A stretch of 64,000 bases of DNA from a virus. The notes beneath the pieces are model-generated. The model was not told where the DNA came from, made no database searches, and saw only the letters and a program-made list of their open reading frames with translations. The position numbers and the translations under genes are program-made. Location of the stretch: positions 1 to 64,000 of the IMG/VR virus record IMGVR_UViG_3300020176_000011; one strand, 5' to 3'. Below, piece by piece: positions 37,125-45,010 of the stretch (its first letter is position 1; every line of letters starts with the position of its first letter).

Positions 37125-37157
37125 TTGCGTTATCCGATGGTTCGACAGATAAGACAA
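37125..37157. promoter_or_regulatory. Symmetric divergent promoter/operator between tail tube and RHH genes
   Basis: TTGCGTTATC at 37125-37134 and GATAAGACAA at 37148-37157 form an imperfect 10-bp inverted repeat (8 of 10) with a 13-base centre. Read on the plus strand it gives TTGCGT-17-GATAAG; on the minus strand TTGTCT-17-GATAAC. Two face-to-face sigma70-like promoters would thus share the same DNA. It is the only gap between the plus-strand RHH regulator and the minus-strand tail tube gene. Confidence 0.4.
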
Positions 37158-37184
37158 GAGATTTTTTCTGAACCGGAGTGAACC

Positions 37185-37433
37185 ATGAAAACGAAGGATA
37201 TGGTGGCCATGACCGTCCGGATGCCGCCGGACTTTGCCGACCAGATCACGACCCGCGCCAGGCTCACTCGACGGAGCCGAAGCGCAGAGCTGATCCATCT
37301 GGCCAGTCAGACCCTCGACCGACAGGCTGCCGTCCTCAAGGCTGAGCAGCAGCGCGTGACGGAGCGTAACCAAGGGATACTGCAAGATATTGGTACGACC
37401 GAACCTCAGTTGTCACTAGGGGAAGAGCAGTAG
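37185..37433 (+). CDS. Ribbon-helix-helix (Arc/MetJ-type) DNA-binding protein
   Basis: An 82-residue protein. VAMTVRMPPDFADQITTRAR then SRSAELIHLASQTLD (about 7-45) is the strand-helix-helix layout of Arc-like repressors, where the short strand inserts in the major groove. It is the only plus-strand gene in the 33-kb late block. It has a GGAGTGA ribosome site and its 3' end overlaps the convergent connector gene by 98 bases. Likely role: control of late transcription or autoregulation through the symmetric site just upstream. Confidence 0.75.
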   Translation: MKTKDMVAMTVRMPPDFADQITTRARLTRRSRSAELIHLASQTLDRQAAVLKAEQQRVTERNQGILQDIGTTEPQLSLGEEQ

Positions 37434-37803
37434 TCCCCTTCATGAATTTCATCTGACCCAGGAGATTGCCCGTCTCCGCGTCGAGCAGCTCGACCATCTT
37501 GCCGGTCAAACAGGCGTTGAACAGCACGTTGGTCAAGCTGCGAAGATGAAACAGGTTCTGATCACCCACAGTCGATAGACCGATCCTTGCAGCGACAGTG
37601 AAGTTTCCTTCCTCGTCGGTGATCGAGTAGTCCTCCAGGCCCATGATGTCGAGCAGGTTTGACAGTTCCTTCTCGTCGGCGATGCCGTCGAAGTCGACGA
37701 CGGTCGGCTGCGCACGACCCGAGGCCGTGAACACCGGATCGTTCGTGATGACCTTGCCGATGAAGCGGATGAGCGAGGCCTTGCAGTCTTGATACGGGTT
37801 CAT
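37336..37803 (-). CDS. Tail terminator/completion-type protein
   Basis: A 155-residue protein between the HK97 gp10-like protein and the tail tube, the usual place of the tail terminator (lambda U-type). No specific motif proves this. It ends TEVRSYQYLAVSLGYAPSRA. The start is ATG 37803, overlapping the previous gene's stop as ATGA. Its last 98 bases are antisense to the ribbon-helix-helix gene. Confidence 0.55.
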   Translation of the reverse strand: MNPYQDCKASLIRFIGKVITNDPVFTASGRAQPTVVDFDGIADEKELSNLLDIMGLEDYSITDEEGNFTVAARIGLSTVGDQNLFHLRSLTNVLFNACLTGKMVELLDAETGNLLGQMKFMKGTTALPLVTTEVRSYQYLAVSLGYAPSRAAAQP

Positions 37804-38390
37804 TTCAGTCTCCGAACGACGGACGGGGTGATGACGTACTTCACCCACCAGTTGAGGTAGGGCTCGACCAACGGTCGGGTGATCCGGCCCTTGAAGGCCG
37901 AGAGCTTCATGGACCGCTGGAAGGTACCACTGTTGATCTGCTCCAGCAGCTGAATTCCGCGCTTGTTGCGCATTGCGGGTGCGGGTTCGACGACCATGCG
38001 GAACGCCTCACCACGCTTCACGGCGCGCGGCAGCTTCACGAGAGTGACCTTGGGCTTGCCCAGCAGGCCACCCTTGGCCTGTCGGAGCGACGTCCGCAGC
38101 TTGCCACTGGCCTTGAAGAAGCCCGAGCCTGGGTACTTCTTCTCTTTCCACTTGGCGTAGTTGCGTTTGAGTGGCTTCCAGTTTGGGGTGAACTCTTGAA
38201 GCCCCGGCGGTCCGGCCACGTCGATCCCAGATCGGACCAGCGTCGAGAAGAAGGACGCATTGATGACGGCCACTTCCTGCTCGATCTTGGCCTTGACCTT
38301 GTTGACGTAAACCGTCGTCGTGCGGAGGATCTTGGCCTCGACGTCACGAACGAACTTTTTGTAGGCTCCGAAGCTAACTGACCTCGCCAT
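37800..38390 (-). CDS. Head-tail joining/tail completion protein (HK97 gp10-like)
   Basis: A 196-residue basic protein. The middle PNWKPLKRNYAKWKEKKYPG and GFFKASGKLRTSLRQAKGG have the pattern seen in gp10-like minor tail proteins (tail completion Z-type). The ATG at 38390 overlaps the stopper gene by 17 bases. Assignment rests on this motif and gene order. Confidence 0.6.
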   Translation of the reverse strand: MARSVSFGAYKKFVRDVEAKILRTTTVYVNKVKAKIEQEVAVINASFFSTLVRSGIDVAGPPGLQEFTPNWKPLKRNYAKWKEKKYPGSGFFKASGKLRTSLRQAKGGLLGKPKVTLVKLPRAVKRGEAFRMVVEPAPAMRNKRGIQLLEQINSGTFQRSMKLSAFKGRITRPLVEPYLNWWVKYVITPSVVRRLK

Positions 38391-38889
38391 AGGTGATCCC
38401 CTGAACCTTCTGGACAAACTTGACGACCTTGCCGTCGAGCATATCACCCAGCTGGAGATCGACACTCGTCAGGACCCGATACTTAGAGCCCGACTGGTTC
38501 TCGTTGTCACCCTGGAGCTGCATCAGCTCCCAGACCACCTCTATCGAGCCCAGCGCGCTCTTCTCGTAGGCTCGACTGAGTCCCGTGACCAGATCAGTCG
38601 ACTTCACTTCTCGCGTCCACACGGCGGTGTGGGTGACCTCAGCAAGGCTGAAGACTCGAGTCATGTTCCGGGTCTTCTCGGCTCGGTCGATCAACAGGTA
38701 CTTCCGCAGACCGTCCTTGATCACCATGCCGGGGCGCGCCGGGGAAGTGCTGCTGGTGAGCATCTGCCGACGCGGGAGGACGAAGTCGCGGATCGTCGCG
38801 TTGTCCTTGATGTCCATCATCTGACCTTCCAGCAGGAGGCCCGTGGTGGTTCGGATCGGTCGGAAGAAGGCTCGGGACGGAGCGCGCAT
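38374..38889 (-). CDS. Head-tail connector (stopper-type) protein
   Basis: A 171-residue protein between the adaptor-like and gp10-like proteins, the usual place of the head closure or stopper protein. It is beta-rich in its second half (SKYRVLTSVDLQLGDMLDGK). No catalytic motif. Function assigned by gene order only. Confidence 0.55.
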   Translation of the reverse strand: MRAPSRAFFRPIRTTTGLLLEGQMMDIKDNATIRDFVLPRRQMLTSSTSPARPGMVIKDGLRKYLLIDRAEKTRNMTRVFSLAEVTHTAVWTREVKSTDLVTGLSRAYEKSALGSIEVVWELMQLQGDNENQSGSKYRVLTSVDLQLGDMLDGKVVKFVQKVQGITYGEVS

Positions 38890-38890
38890 T

Positions 38891-39598
38891 TTAGGCTCCG
38901 GTGATCGGATCGGTCGGGGTAGCCACGTCGAAGAAGAAGGCCGTGTCTTCGGTCACACCGAACAGGTCGGTTGCGCCGCCGACGATCATGGCGTTGATCT
39001 TGGGCAGGAAGCTGTCGAGATCGAGCTTGGAGAAACGAGCGTACTTCTCTTGGTCGGACGACTCCGACTGCATCAGACGGATCTTGAGGACCTGGACGAG
39101 CGGCAGGGCGGCGAAGCCGAGGATCATGTCGTTGGCGATCCGCATGGTGCCGGTGTCGGACAGCGCCTGATCGAACTCCACCTTGTCGTAGGTGGCGACT
39201 GCCGTGTAGTAGGCGTCTTCGATCCGAATGAAGCTGTCGGGAAGCTCGTCGGCATTCACGCCGAAGAAGACCCGCACGTCGTCGGGTGTCACGCTGGTGT
39301 TGATCCAGGGTGCGACAAAATAGCTGATGGTGGTTTTGTAGGTGGCCCCGGCCACCTTGTAGCTCACGATCAGGGTGCGCTTCTCGCGCTCCGAGGCCGT
39401 GTTGGCAGTTCCGTCGACCTCGATCACCACGGTGTTCAGCCCGGCGTGGTCGATGGCCTTCGGATCCCAGCCCGTGACCAGAGCGCCGCTCTGGTCACGA
39501 AGCTGAGCCGTCACCGAGTTCGTGTCGGGGATGACGAGTTCATCTCCGACACGAAATTCGATAGGGAAAGACTGGGCATCCCCACTGGTGACGTACAT
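38891..39598 (-). CDS. Head-tail adaptor-like connector protein
   Basis: A 235-residue protein. The N-terminal 95 residues form a beta domain (SFPIEFRVGDELVIPDTNSV). The C-terminal half (TPDDVRVFFGVNADELPDSFIRIEDAYYTAV) is a helical segment like gp6-type adaptors that plug below the portal. The fusion of an extra N-terminal beta domain is unusual for an adaptor. One base separates it from the next gene. Confidence 0.6.
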   Translation of the reverse strand: MYVTSGDAQSFPIEFRVGDELVIPDTNSVTAQLRDQSGALVTGWDPKAIDHAGLNTVVIEVDGTANTASEREKRTLIVSYKVAGATYKTTISYFVAPWINTSVTPDDVRVFFGVNADELPDSFIRIEDAYYTAVATYDKVEFDQALSDTGTMRIANDMILGFAALPLVQVLKIRLMQSESSDQEKYARFSKLDLDSFLPKINAMIVGGATDLFGVTEDTAFFFDVATPTDPITGA

Positions 39599-39609
39599 GG
39601 TCCGACTCC

Positions 39610-40041
39610 TTACTTACGCGGAGCCTTGAGGATCTTCTCCTCCAGGGCAGCGACGAGCTTCTCCTGCTCGGCCAGCTCGTCCGCCGACGCCTTGCTGTCT
39701 TTCTCGCGCATGGCGAGCAGCTGGTTCTTGGCGTCGATCAGCTCCTGCTCCACGGTCGGAGCCTCCTCGACCTTCTTGCTCGGGTCGAACTTGTGCTGCT
39801 TGACGAAGCCCTCGACGGCCGAGTCGCGCTTCTTCTCGCCAGCGTCGGCGATGACCTTCTGCAGCATGGCGTCGGTGACGTTGTCGTTCACCCGGCCATG
39901 GATGGTCAGCTGACCGGCGTTCGCCTTGCTGTCCCAGAAGTGGTCGGCCGAGACGACGTTGACCTGATCGGCCTCGACGACCTCGCCCTTGACGCCGCCC
40001 CAGAGCATGAAATTGCCGGTGGTTTCCGCAACGAGCTTCAT
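39610..40041 (-). CDS. Hypothetical head-region protein with coiled coil
   Basis: A 143-residue protein. The N-terminal third is beta (NFMLWGGVKGEVVEADQVNV) and the C-terminal half is a charged coiled coil (VEQELIDAKNQLLAMREKDS). It lies between the capsid and adaptor genes. It could be a head accessory protein. It starts a new transcript segment after the capsid terminator. Confidence 0.6.
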   Translation of the reverse strand: MKLVAETTGNFMLWGGVKGEVVEADQVNVVSADHFWDSKANAGQLTIHGRVNDNVTDAMLQKVIADAGEKKRDSAVEGFVKQHKFDPSKKVEEAPTVEQELIDAKNQLLAMREKDSKASADELAEQEKLVAALEEKILKAPRK

Positions 40042-40064
40042 AGAAGTCTCCTGATAGTGTGGTT

Positions 40065-40105
40065 GAGAAAGAGGAAAGGCCCAGCCACTTTCGTGGATGG
40101 GCCTT
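40065..40105 (-). terminator. Probable terminator after the capsid gene
   Basis: An 8-bp stem (AAGGCCCA / TGGGCCTT) continues through a one-base mismatch into CCAC/GTGG with a TTTC loop (40076-40105). On the minus strand the tract TCCTCTTTCTC follows. The T-tract is weak, so partial termination of the abundant capsid transcript is likely. Confidence 0.65.
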
Positions 40106-40127
40106 CCTTTGTCCAGCTGAACTTCGC

Positions 40128-41312
40128 TTAGGCGGCGAAGTTCAGGATGGAGCGGGTGTCCGCGAACGCCAGCTTGTAGCCGGTGTTCTCGGTACGAACG
40201 TAGGTGATCACCTGGTTCTGGATCGACGCCTCGGACTCCGAGATGTTGGAACCGGCCTCGACCAGTTCCTCCAGCGTCTCGCCCTTGCTGATGCCGATCA
40301 GCTTGCCGGTCGGAGCCTGCGAGCTGATGGCGAAGGACACGTTCTGGTCGAAGCCGAACTTGGAGAAGTTGAACTTCGGACCGATGCCGCGCTGCGCCGC
40401 GAAGTCCGCCACGTTCGGGCCGATGGCAGTCACCGGCATGAACAGGAAGAGGAACTCCAGGTAGGCAGCGAAGTTGCCGACCACCGTGTCGACGGGCACG
40501 CCCGCCTGCGCGCGAGAGATCAGCCAGGACAGCATCGGCTTGTACTGCAGCTTGCCGGACTGGCCCGAGTCGTAGCCCGTGAGCGTCGACTGGGCGACCA
40601 CCGGAGCAGCGGCATTCACGCCGTCGCCGTTGATCAGGATGCCGGTGGCAGCCGACATCTTGGACATCTCCAGCTCGCGCGCCACGCGATTGGCGAACGG
40701 GGTCAGGATGTCCAGACGGACCCGACGATTGAACTCGTAGGTCGTCCGGTAGCCCGAACCGTGCTTGAAGATGCCGACCGAGGTCTGCGAGGTGCGCAGC
40801 GACCGGACCGGGATGCGAGCGCCTTCCGCGATGGTGTAGGTACCACGGTCGCCGCTGTCATCCAGCACCACGGTGCTGATCAGCTCGGTGCCGTTGATCG
40901 TGCGGCTGACCGCGACGATGTCGGACACCTTCTCGATGTTCTGCTGGCGGTTGTTCCAGCGGAGCATGTCGTCGATCACCTCGGGGAACATGGCGCGGGT
41001 GCCGGGGAAACGCTGGAACGTCTCGCCAGCGGCCTGCAGGATCACGCCCTCCTCGTAGGCATTCTTGAACGGCAGGTTGAGGTAGGCGAGAGCCGCCTCG
41101 TAGCCGTTCAGGCCGACGAACTTCTGGTCGCCCTCGTTCGGATTGATCGCGAGGGTGAGGTAGTCGCGGACGGACACGCCGAACTCGGCGGCCGTCTTGA
41201 CCAGGCGCTTGCCCGCTTCCTTCGAAGCCCCATCGGACTCCGCGCGCAGCGGATCGAGGATCGTGGCGGCCGATACCCGCTTGATCTCGGTCAGTGAACG
41301 AATATCGGTCAT
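40128..41312 (-). CDS. Major capsid protein (HK97 fold)
   Basis: A 394-residue capsid protein. Helical N-terminal region (about 1-70), then the spine and A-domain pattern (TAIGPNVADFAAQRGIGPKF and ISKGETLEELVEAG near the C-terminus). It lies after the protease and decoration genes and before the connectors, as in HK97-like phages. No separate scaffold gene is present; the scaffold is likely the C-terminal part of the protease fusion. A terminator follows. Confidence 0.82.
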   Translation of the reverse strand: MTDIRSLTEIKRVSAATILDPLRAESDGASKEAGKRLVKTAAEFGVSVRDYLTLAINPNEGDQKFVGLNGYEAALAYLNLPFKNAYEEGVILQAAGETFQRFPGTRAMFPEVIDDMLRWNNRQQNIEKVSDIVAVSRTINGTELISTVVLDDSGDRGTYTIAEGARIPVRSLRTSQTSVGIFKHGSGYRTTYEFNRRVRLDILTPFANRVARELEMSKMSAATGILINGDGVNAAAPVVAQSTLTGYDSGQSGKLQYKPMLSWLISRAQAGVPVDTVVGNFAAYLEFLFLFMPVTAIGPNVADFAAQRGIGPKFNFSKFGFDQNVSFAISSQAPTGKLIGISKGETLEELVEAGSNISESEASIQNQVITYVRTENTGYKLAFADTRSILNFAA

Positions 41313-41354
41313 AACAATCTCCCTGAGAAAACGCTGTGCGTGTTGAGTTGAGGG

Positions 41355-41768
41355 TTACTGAACCTTGAGGGCGATGGCCTTGGTGCCGACCACCTCCATG
41401 ACTCGCACGACCGGGACACCGGCCACGGGAGCCACGTTCTTGACTTCGCCGCTGCCCGCGCCGACGAGGGTCGAGCCGACCGCGACGACGAAGGTCGACG
41501 TCAGGCCCGCCTTGATCGGCAGTTCATTGGCGAAGTGGAACGCTGCGGTACCGACCACGACACCTTCCTGGACGCGGTTCTCGAACGTTTCGAGGCGCGC
41601 GTGGATGGGGTCGCCGTCACCGGCCAGCTTGAAGGTGTTGGCCGCCGTCGTATCCTGCGTGAGGGCCTTGCCCACATCCGCAGCCGTGACAGAACCGGAG
41701 AGGAGTACCGTGAACTGGTACGCCTCCATGAAGTAGCCCTTGAAAGTGACGCCCTGACCGATCGGCAT
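41355..41768 (-). CDS. Capsid decoration protein (DUF2190-like)
   Basis: A 137-residue protein of beta type. The repeated small-residue pattern (VTAADVGKALTQDTTAANTF and AGSGEVKNVAPVAGVPVV) resembles DUF2190-type head-stabilising proteins found before capsid genes. It would bind the outside of expanded capsids. A good ribosome site (GGAGG) lies before its ATG. Confidence 0.7.
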   Translation of the reverse strand: MPIGQGVTFKGYFMEAYQFTVLLSGSVTAADVGKALTQDTTAANTFKLAGDGDPIHARLETFENRVQEGVVVGTAAFHFANELPIKAGLTSTFVVAVGSTLVGAGSGEVKNVAPVAGVPVVRVMEVVGTKAIALKVQ

Positions 41769-41807
41769 GGTAGCCTCCTATTTCGAGTGTTTGACTTGCT
41801 GCAGGAC

Positions 41808-42962
41808 TTACTTCGACGTCTTGAAGGCGTCGAGGCGAGCCTGCGTCTGAGCCTGCGTCTGGCCCTGGTTGGCGACACCGCCCGCCGGGATCAGCTTGTG
41901 GACCGAGTCGGTCGTGGCCTTGAGAGCAGCCACCAGACCCTTGACGTCGGCCGGGATGTCCTTGTCTTCCAGCGGCTTGCCGAGGGCGACGGAGGCCGCC
42001 TTCAGCTGCTCGGTCAGGAACACCTTCGTCTCGTCGACCTCGGCGGTGAGCGCCGTGTTGGCGGCGGTCAGCGTCTCGACCTGCTTGGCCGGACCCGTCT
42101 GGGCCGCTTCCAGTTCCTTGACGCGGGCCTCGGACGCCGTCAGGCGGGCCGTGAGGTCCGTGTTGGTCGCCGTCAGGCTGGTGTTGGCCGCCTTCAGGGT
42201 CGCATTCTCGGAGGCCGAAGCGGTGAGATCGGTGACCAGCTTGTTGAAATCGGGGACAGACATGGCTTCATCCTTCACAGTAGCAAATAGGGTGGTCGCA
42301 TCCGGCACTTTTCCGGTGGCTGCCAACTTCTGATAGTCGTCGGCACCGAGTAGAGCCTTTGTACGACCGACGATCTTGGGCTTATCGGCTGCACCAGCGG
42401 AAACTAGACTAAGCTCCATCCAGCGGTCAAGGCCTTTTAGTTGAACATGCACGCCATCCTTGCCGATGGTGTGGTCGTTCTCACAGACCTGATCGAAGAA
42501 GTTCATCATCGTCGCTTTGTCACTCGCGTAGTCGAAGCCACACGCGGAACAAAGGATGTGCTTGGGACGGACTCCAACGGACACTTCGTCGATCACACCC
42601 GTGTCCAGCTTGGAAATCAGGTCGACCTCGGTGAGCGGCAGATAGAACTGAGCCCGCAGCTCGGGCTGGCCCATCTCGTCGGCAGTGATACCGGCGTAGA
42701 AGGTCTTGCCGACCGGATGTTCCATGCCCTGAAGGTGCATGTTGTGGAGCGGCACGCCGCCCTTGGCCGGAACACCGGCCATCTCGGCGAGCAGGCTCGC
42801 GTCGATCACACCCTTGTGGAAGATCGAACCACGCTTGCTGAGCGGACGAGTATTGGCGGCGATGGTTTCGAACACCGCGATCTTCGTCACATCGATCTCG
42901 GACCCGGCCGCCGCATGAATGCGAGCCTGGATCTCATCGGTCATTTCGAGACGCTTTGCCAT
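41808..42962 (-). CDS. Prohead protease fused to a scaffold domain
   Basis: A 384-residue protein. The N-terminal 220 residues have the S78-type prohead protease pattern: PLHNMHLQGMEHPVGKTFYA (catalytic His), IDEVSVGVRPKHI, and WMELSLVSAGAADKPKI (catalytic Ser region). A CSAC pair near residue 138 and a CENDH segment near 160 look like an inserted metal-binding loop. The C-terminal half (about 235-340) is a long coiled coil (ASENATLKAANTSLTATNTD), as expected for a scaffold. Maturation would cleave the scaffold away. Confidence 0.78.
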   Translation of the reverse strand: MAKRLEMTDEIQARIHAAAGSEIDVTKIAVFETIAANTRPLSKRGSIFHKGVIDASLLAEMAGVPAKGGVPLHNMHLQGMEHPVGKTFYAGITADEMGQPELRAQFYLPLTEVDLISKLDTGVIDEVSVGVRPKHILCSACGFDYASDKATMMNFFDQVCENDHTIGKDGVHVQLKGLDRWMELSLVSAGAADKPKIVGRTKALLGADDYQKLAATGKVPDATTLFATVKDEAMSVPDFNKLVTDLTASASENATLKAANTSLTATNTDLTARLTASEARVKELEAAQTGPAKQVETLTAANTALTAEVDETKVFLTEQLKAASVALGKPLEDKDIPADVKGLVAALKATTDSVHKLIPAGGVANQGQTQAQTQARLDAFKTSK

Positions 42963-42971
42963 GATGACCTC

Positions 42972-44477
42972 TTACTTGGCTTTGTCGGTGCGTGCAACAT
43001 TTGGTTTCGGAGTGGACTTGCTCTTCGCCGCTTTGCTGCTGGAGTTCGGAGTGACGGCTCGACCCATCGGATCGGCGTTGGGACTTGCATTGCTGGCGGT
43101 CGAGCTGCCCGATCCAGCCGTCATGAAGCCGGTGCCCGACAGTTCGTCGATCCCGTCCGGCTTCGGTCGACCGAACATTTCCAGGTGGAACTCATTGTCC
43201 GTGATCGCACCGATGGACAGGAGTTCGAGCAGACGCTGCTGCTTCATCAGACGCTGGGGTTCGAGTTCGAGTTCCGAGCGCAGCTCGACCTTCTCAAACT
43301 CGACGTCGACGTATCCGTTGAAGCCCTGAAGCCGCATCATCAGCGTGAGGATGTTGCCGTACAACTCGGCGATGGGCTCGTTCAGACTATCTGCATTGAA
43401 GGCGAAGATAGTCGCCTCGACCGAGGCGGTGTTCACGCCACTGTCGCCACGACCGATCAGGGTGGCCATGACCTTCAGGGCCGCTTGGTTCTGACCATTC
43501 AGCACCTCGATCACGCTGTCGATGTTGATCGACATGCCCGGCGCGTCGGCATTCAGCGTCGTGGCCTCGACCGCGTCCGTGCTGACGAAGCTCTCGTCGA
43601 CCCGCAGTCCGGCGATCTTGGCGCGAATTTCGCTGAACCGGTCGTTGACGTAGGTCTTCAGCTTGGCGTTGTCGATCTTCACATCGGGCGGGGCCGACTT
43701 GATGATGACCTCTTCCAGCACCTTAATATGCAGGCGCGGATAGCCCGAAACCTGCATGATCCGGTAGAGATCATTCACGATCTGCGTGCGCGCGGCGACC
43801 GTGTTGATCACCGATACGAACGGCGAGTAGGTGTAGATGTTGGTCGGGTCCTTGCGGAACCACGTCATGAAGAAGGTCGGGATGTCCAGGCTGATGCTCT
43901 GCTGACTGCCCGGCACGGCCTGTGCAGGCTTGTACTGGCCCGGCGTACTCTCGACCCACTCCAGCGACTTCGGATCCACCAGACGGATCTCGGTCGGCAG
44001 CAGGTTCTTGTTGACCACCAGTTCCGCGCCGCACCCGCCGCGCATCAGGATCATGTAGCGAATCTGCTCGCTCAGACCGTACAGGCTCTGGTTGATCTGG
44101 AAGCCCAAGGTGTAGTCATTGCGGCCAGTCATGAACTGCAGGAGCTGCATCAGCTGGGTCTGGCCCTTGGAGTCGAGCTGACCCTTCTGGTCATAGACCA
44201 GCATCTTGAGCTTCTGGTTCGCGACCGTGAGGTAGGAGTTCACGGCGGCCGAGACGTCCGGATCGAACTTGATCAGCTTCTGCAGCAAGTCTTGGCTGCT
44301 GGCAGTTGACCGCTCGGTCAGGAGGTCTTCAATATGGTCCCGGTAGGCGGGCGCGGAGAGGACTTGACCGGCGTTCGAGGGGTTGAACGTTCCGGTAGCC
44401 GACACGCCAGTAGGATTGCCCTTACCCTTCGGTAGGACAAAGCCTAGGACGTCGGTGAGTTTGGAAAGGGCGGCCAT
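42972..44477 (-). CDS. Portal protein
   Basis: A 501-residue protein forming the capsid vertex ring. It has the usual order of portal elements: a wing region (FDPDVSAAVNSYLTVANQKL near 65), ILMRGGCGAELVV near 135, a stem helix pair, and LEPQRLMKQQRLLELLSIGA near 420 with the crown-like C-terminal region. The C-terminal 60 residues are Ser/Lys-rich. It lies after terminase and before the protease, as expected. The HNH gene overlaps its start by 34 bases. Confidence 0.85.
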   Translation of the reverse strand: MAALSKLTDVLGFVLPKGKGNPTGVSATGTFNPSNAGQVLSAPAYRDHIEDLLTERSTASSQDLLQKLIKFDPDVSAAVNSYLTVANQKLKMLVYDQKGQLDSKGQTQLMQLLQFMTGRNDYTLGFQINQSLYGLSEQIRYMILMRGGCGAELVVNKNLLPTEIRLVDPKSLEWVESTPGQYKPAQAVPGSQQSISLDIPTFFMTWFRKDPTNIYTYSPFVSVINTVAARTQIVNDLYRIMQVSGYPRLHIKVLEEVIIKSAPPDVKIDNAKLKTYVNDRFSEIRAKIAGLRVDESFVSTDAVEATTLNADAPGMSINIDSVIEVLNGQNQAALKVMATLIGRGDSGVNTASVEATIFAFNADSLNEPIAELYGNILTLMMRLQGFNGYVDVEFEKVELRSELELEPQRLMKQQRLLELLSIGAITDNEFHLEMFGRPKPDGIDELSGTGFMTAGSGSSTASNASPNADPMGRAVTPNSSSKAAKSKSTPKPNVARTDKAK

Positions 44478-45010
44478 CTATCATCCCGAATGTCTGAGTC
44501 GTTGTAACCGTTTTGCACGAGCTTCGGCAACGGCTTTGTTTCCGGGCACTTGTTGCTCTTCTCCAAATTGGCCCTGCGAGGAAGGATTTGTAGATTAGCC
44601 GTTACGTGAAGTCCACAACTCTTCTTTCCTTTCAACGGGTAAACATGGTCAACCTGATGTTTGACCTTTGTGTTCTTCGAAATGATTCGAGCCAGCCAGT
44701 AGAAGGCGAGAATGCCCTCGCGCTCTTGCCAGCCGTCTACGCCTCTCCTCGCGCGCATCGCCGCTCGGCGTTCGGCCGCCCAGATTACGGCGTCAGGGTT
44801 CTTCGCCAGCCAGCGTTGACCTCTCGCGCGATGTTTTGCGACGTGCAACTTATCGTAGGCTGTTCTGTTGTTTGAAAGACACACGACACAAGTGCTGTTT
44901 GAAACCATGCGGGCAGCAACATGTCCCCTAACGCAGGGTTTGCCGGTGTAGTATGTCTTCAATCCTTGAGCTAAGGCTTCCTTCTTGGATACCTTAGCCG
45001 AGTGGTCCAT
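44444..45010 (-). CDS. HNH endonuclease between terminase and portal
   Basis: A 188-residue protein. The N-terminal zinc-type motif is KPCVRGHVAARMVSNSTCVVC (C-x3-H...C-x2-C). The HNH core is VKHQVDHVYPLKGKKSCGLHVTANLQILPRRANLEKSNK: His-Asp-His, then N in ANLQ, then N in RANLEKSNK. It overlaps terminase by 17 bases and portal by 34 bases. HNH proteins beside terminase can help packaging in some phages or be free-standing homing nucleases. Tight overlaps on both sides suggest long residence. Confidence 0.85.
   Translation of the reverse strand: MDHSAKVSKKEALAQGLKTYYTGKPCVRGHVAARMVSNSTCVVCLSNNRTAYDKLHVAKHRARGQRWLAKNPDAVIWAAERRAAMRARRGVDGWQEREGILAFYWLARIISKNTKVKHQVDHVYPLKGKKSCGLHVTANLQILPRRANLEKSNKCPETKPLPKLVQNGYNDSDIRDDRWPPFPNSPTS

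Noticed and set aside
42441-44309. 622-residue plus-strand open frame opposite portal and protease
   Set aside because: It spans two genes on the other strand and has typical shadow composition.
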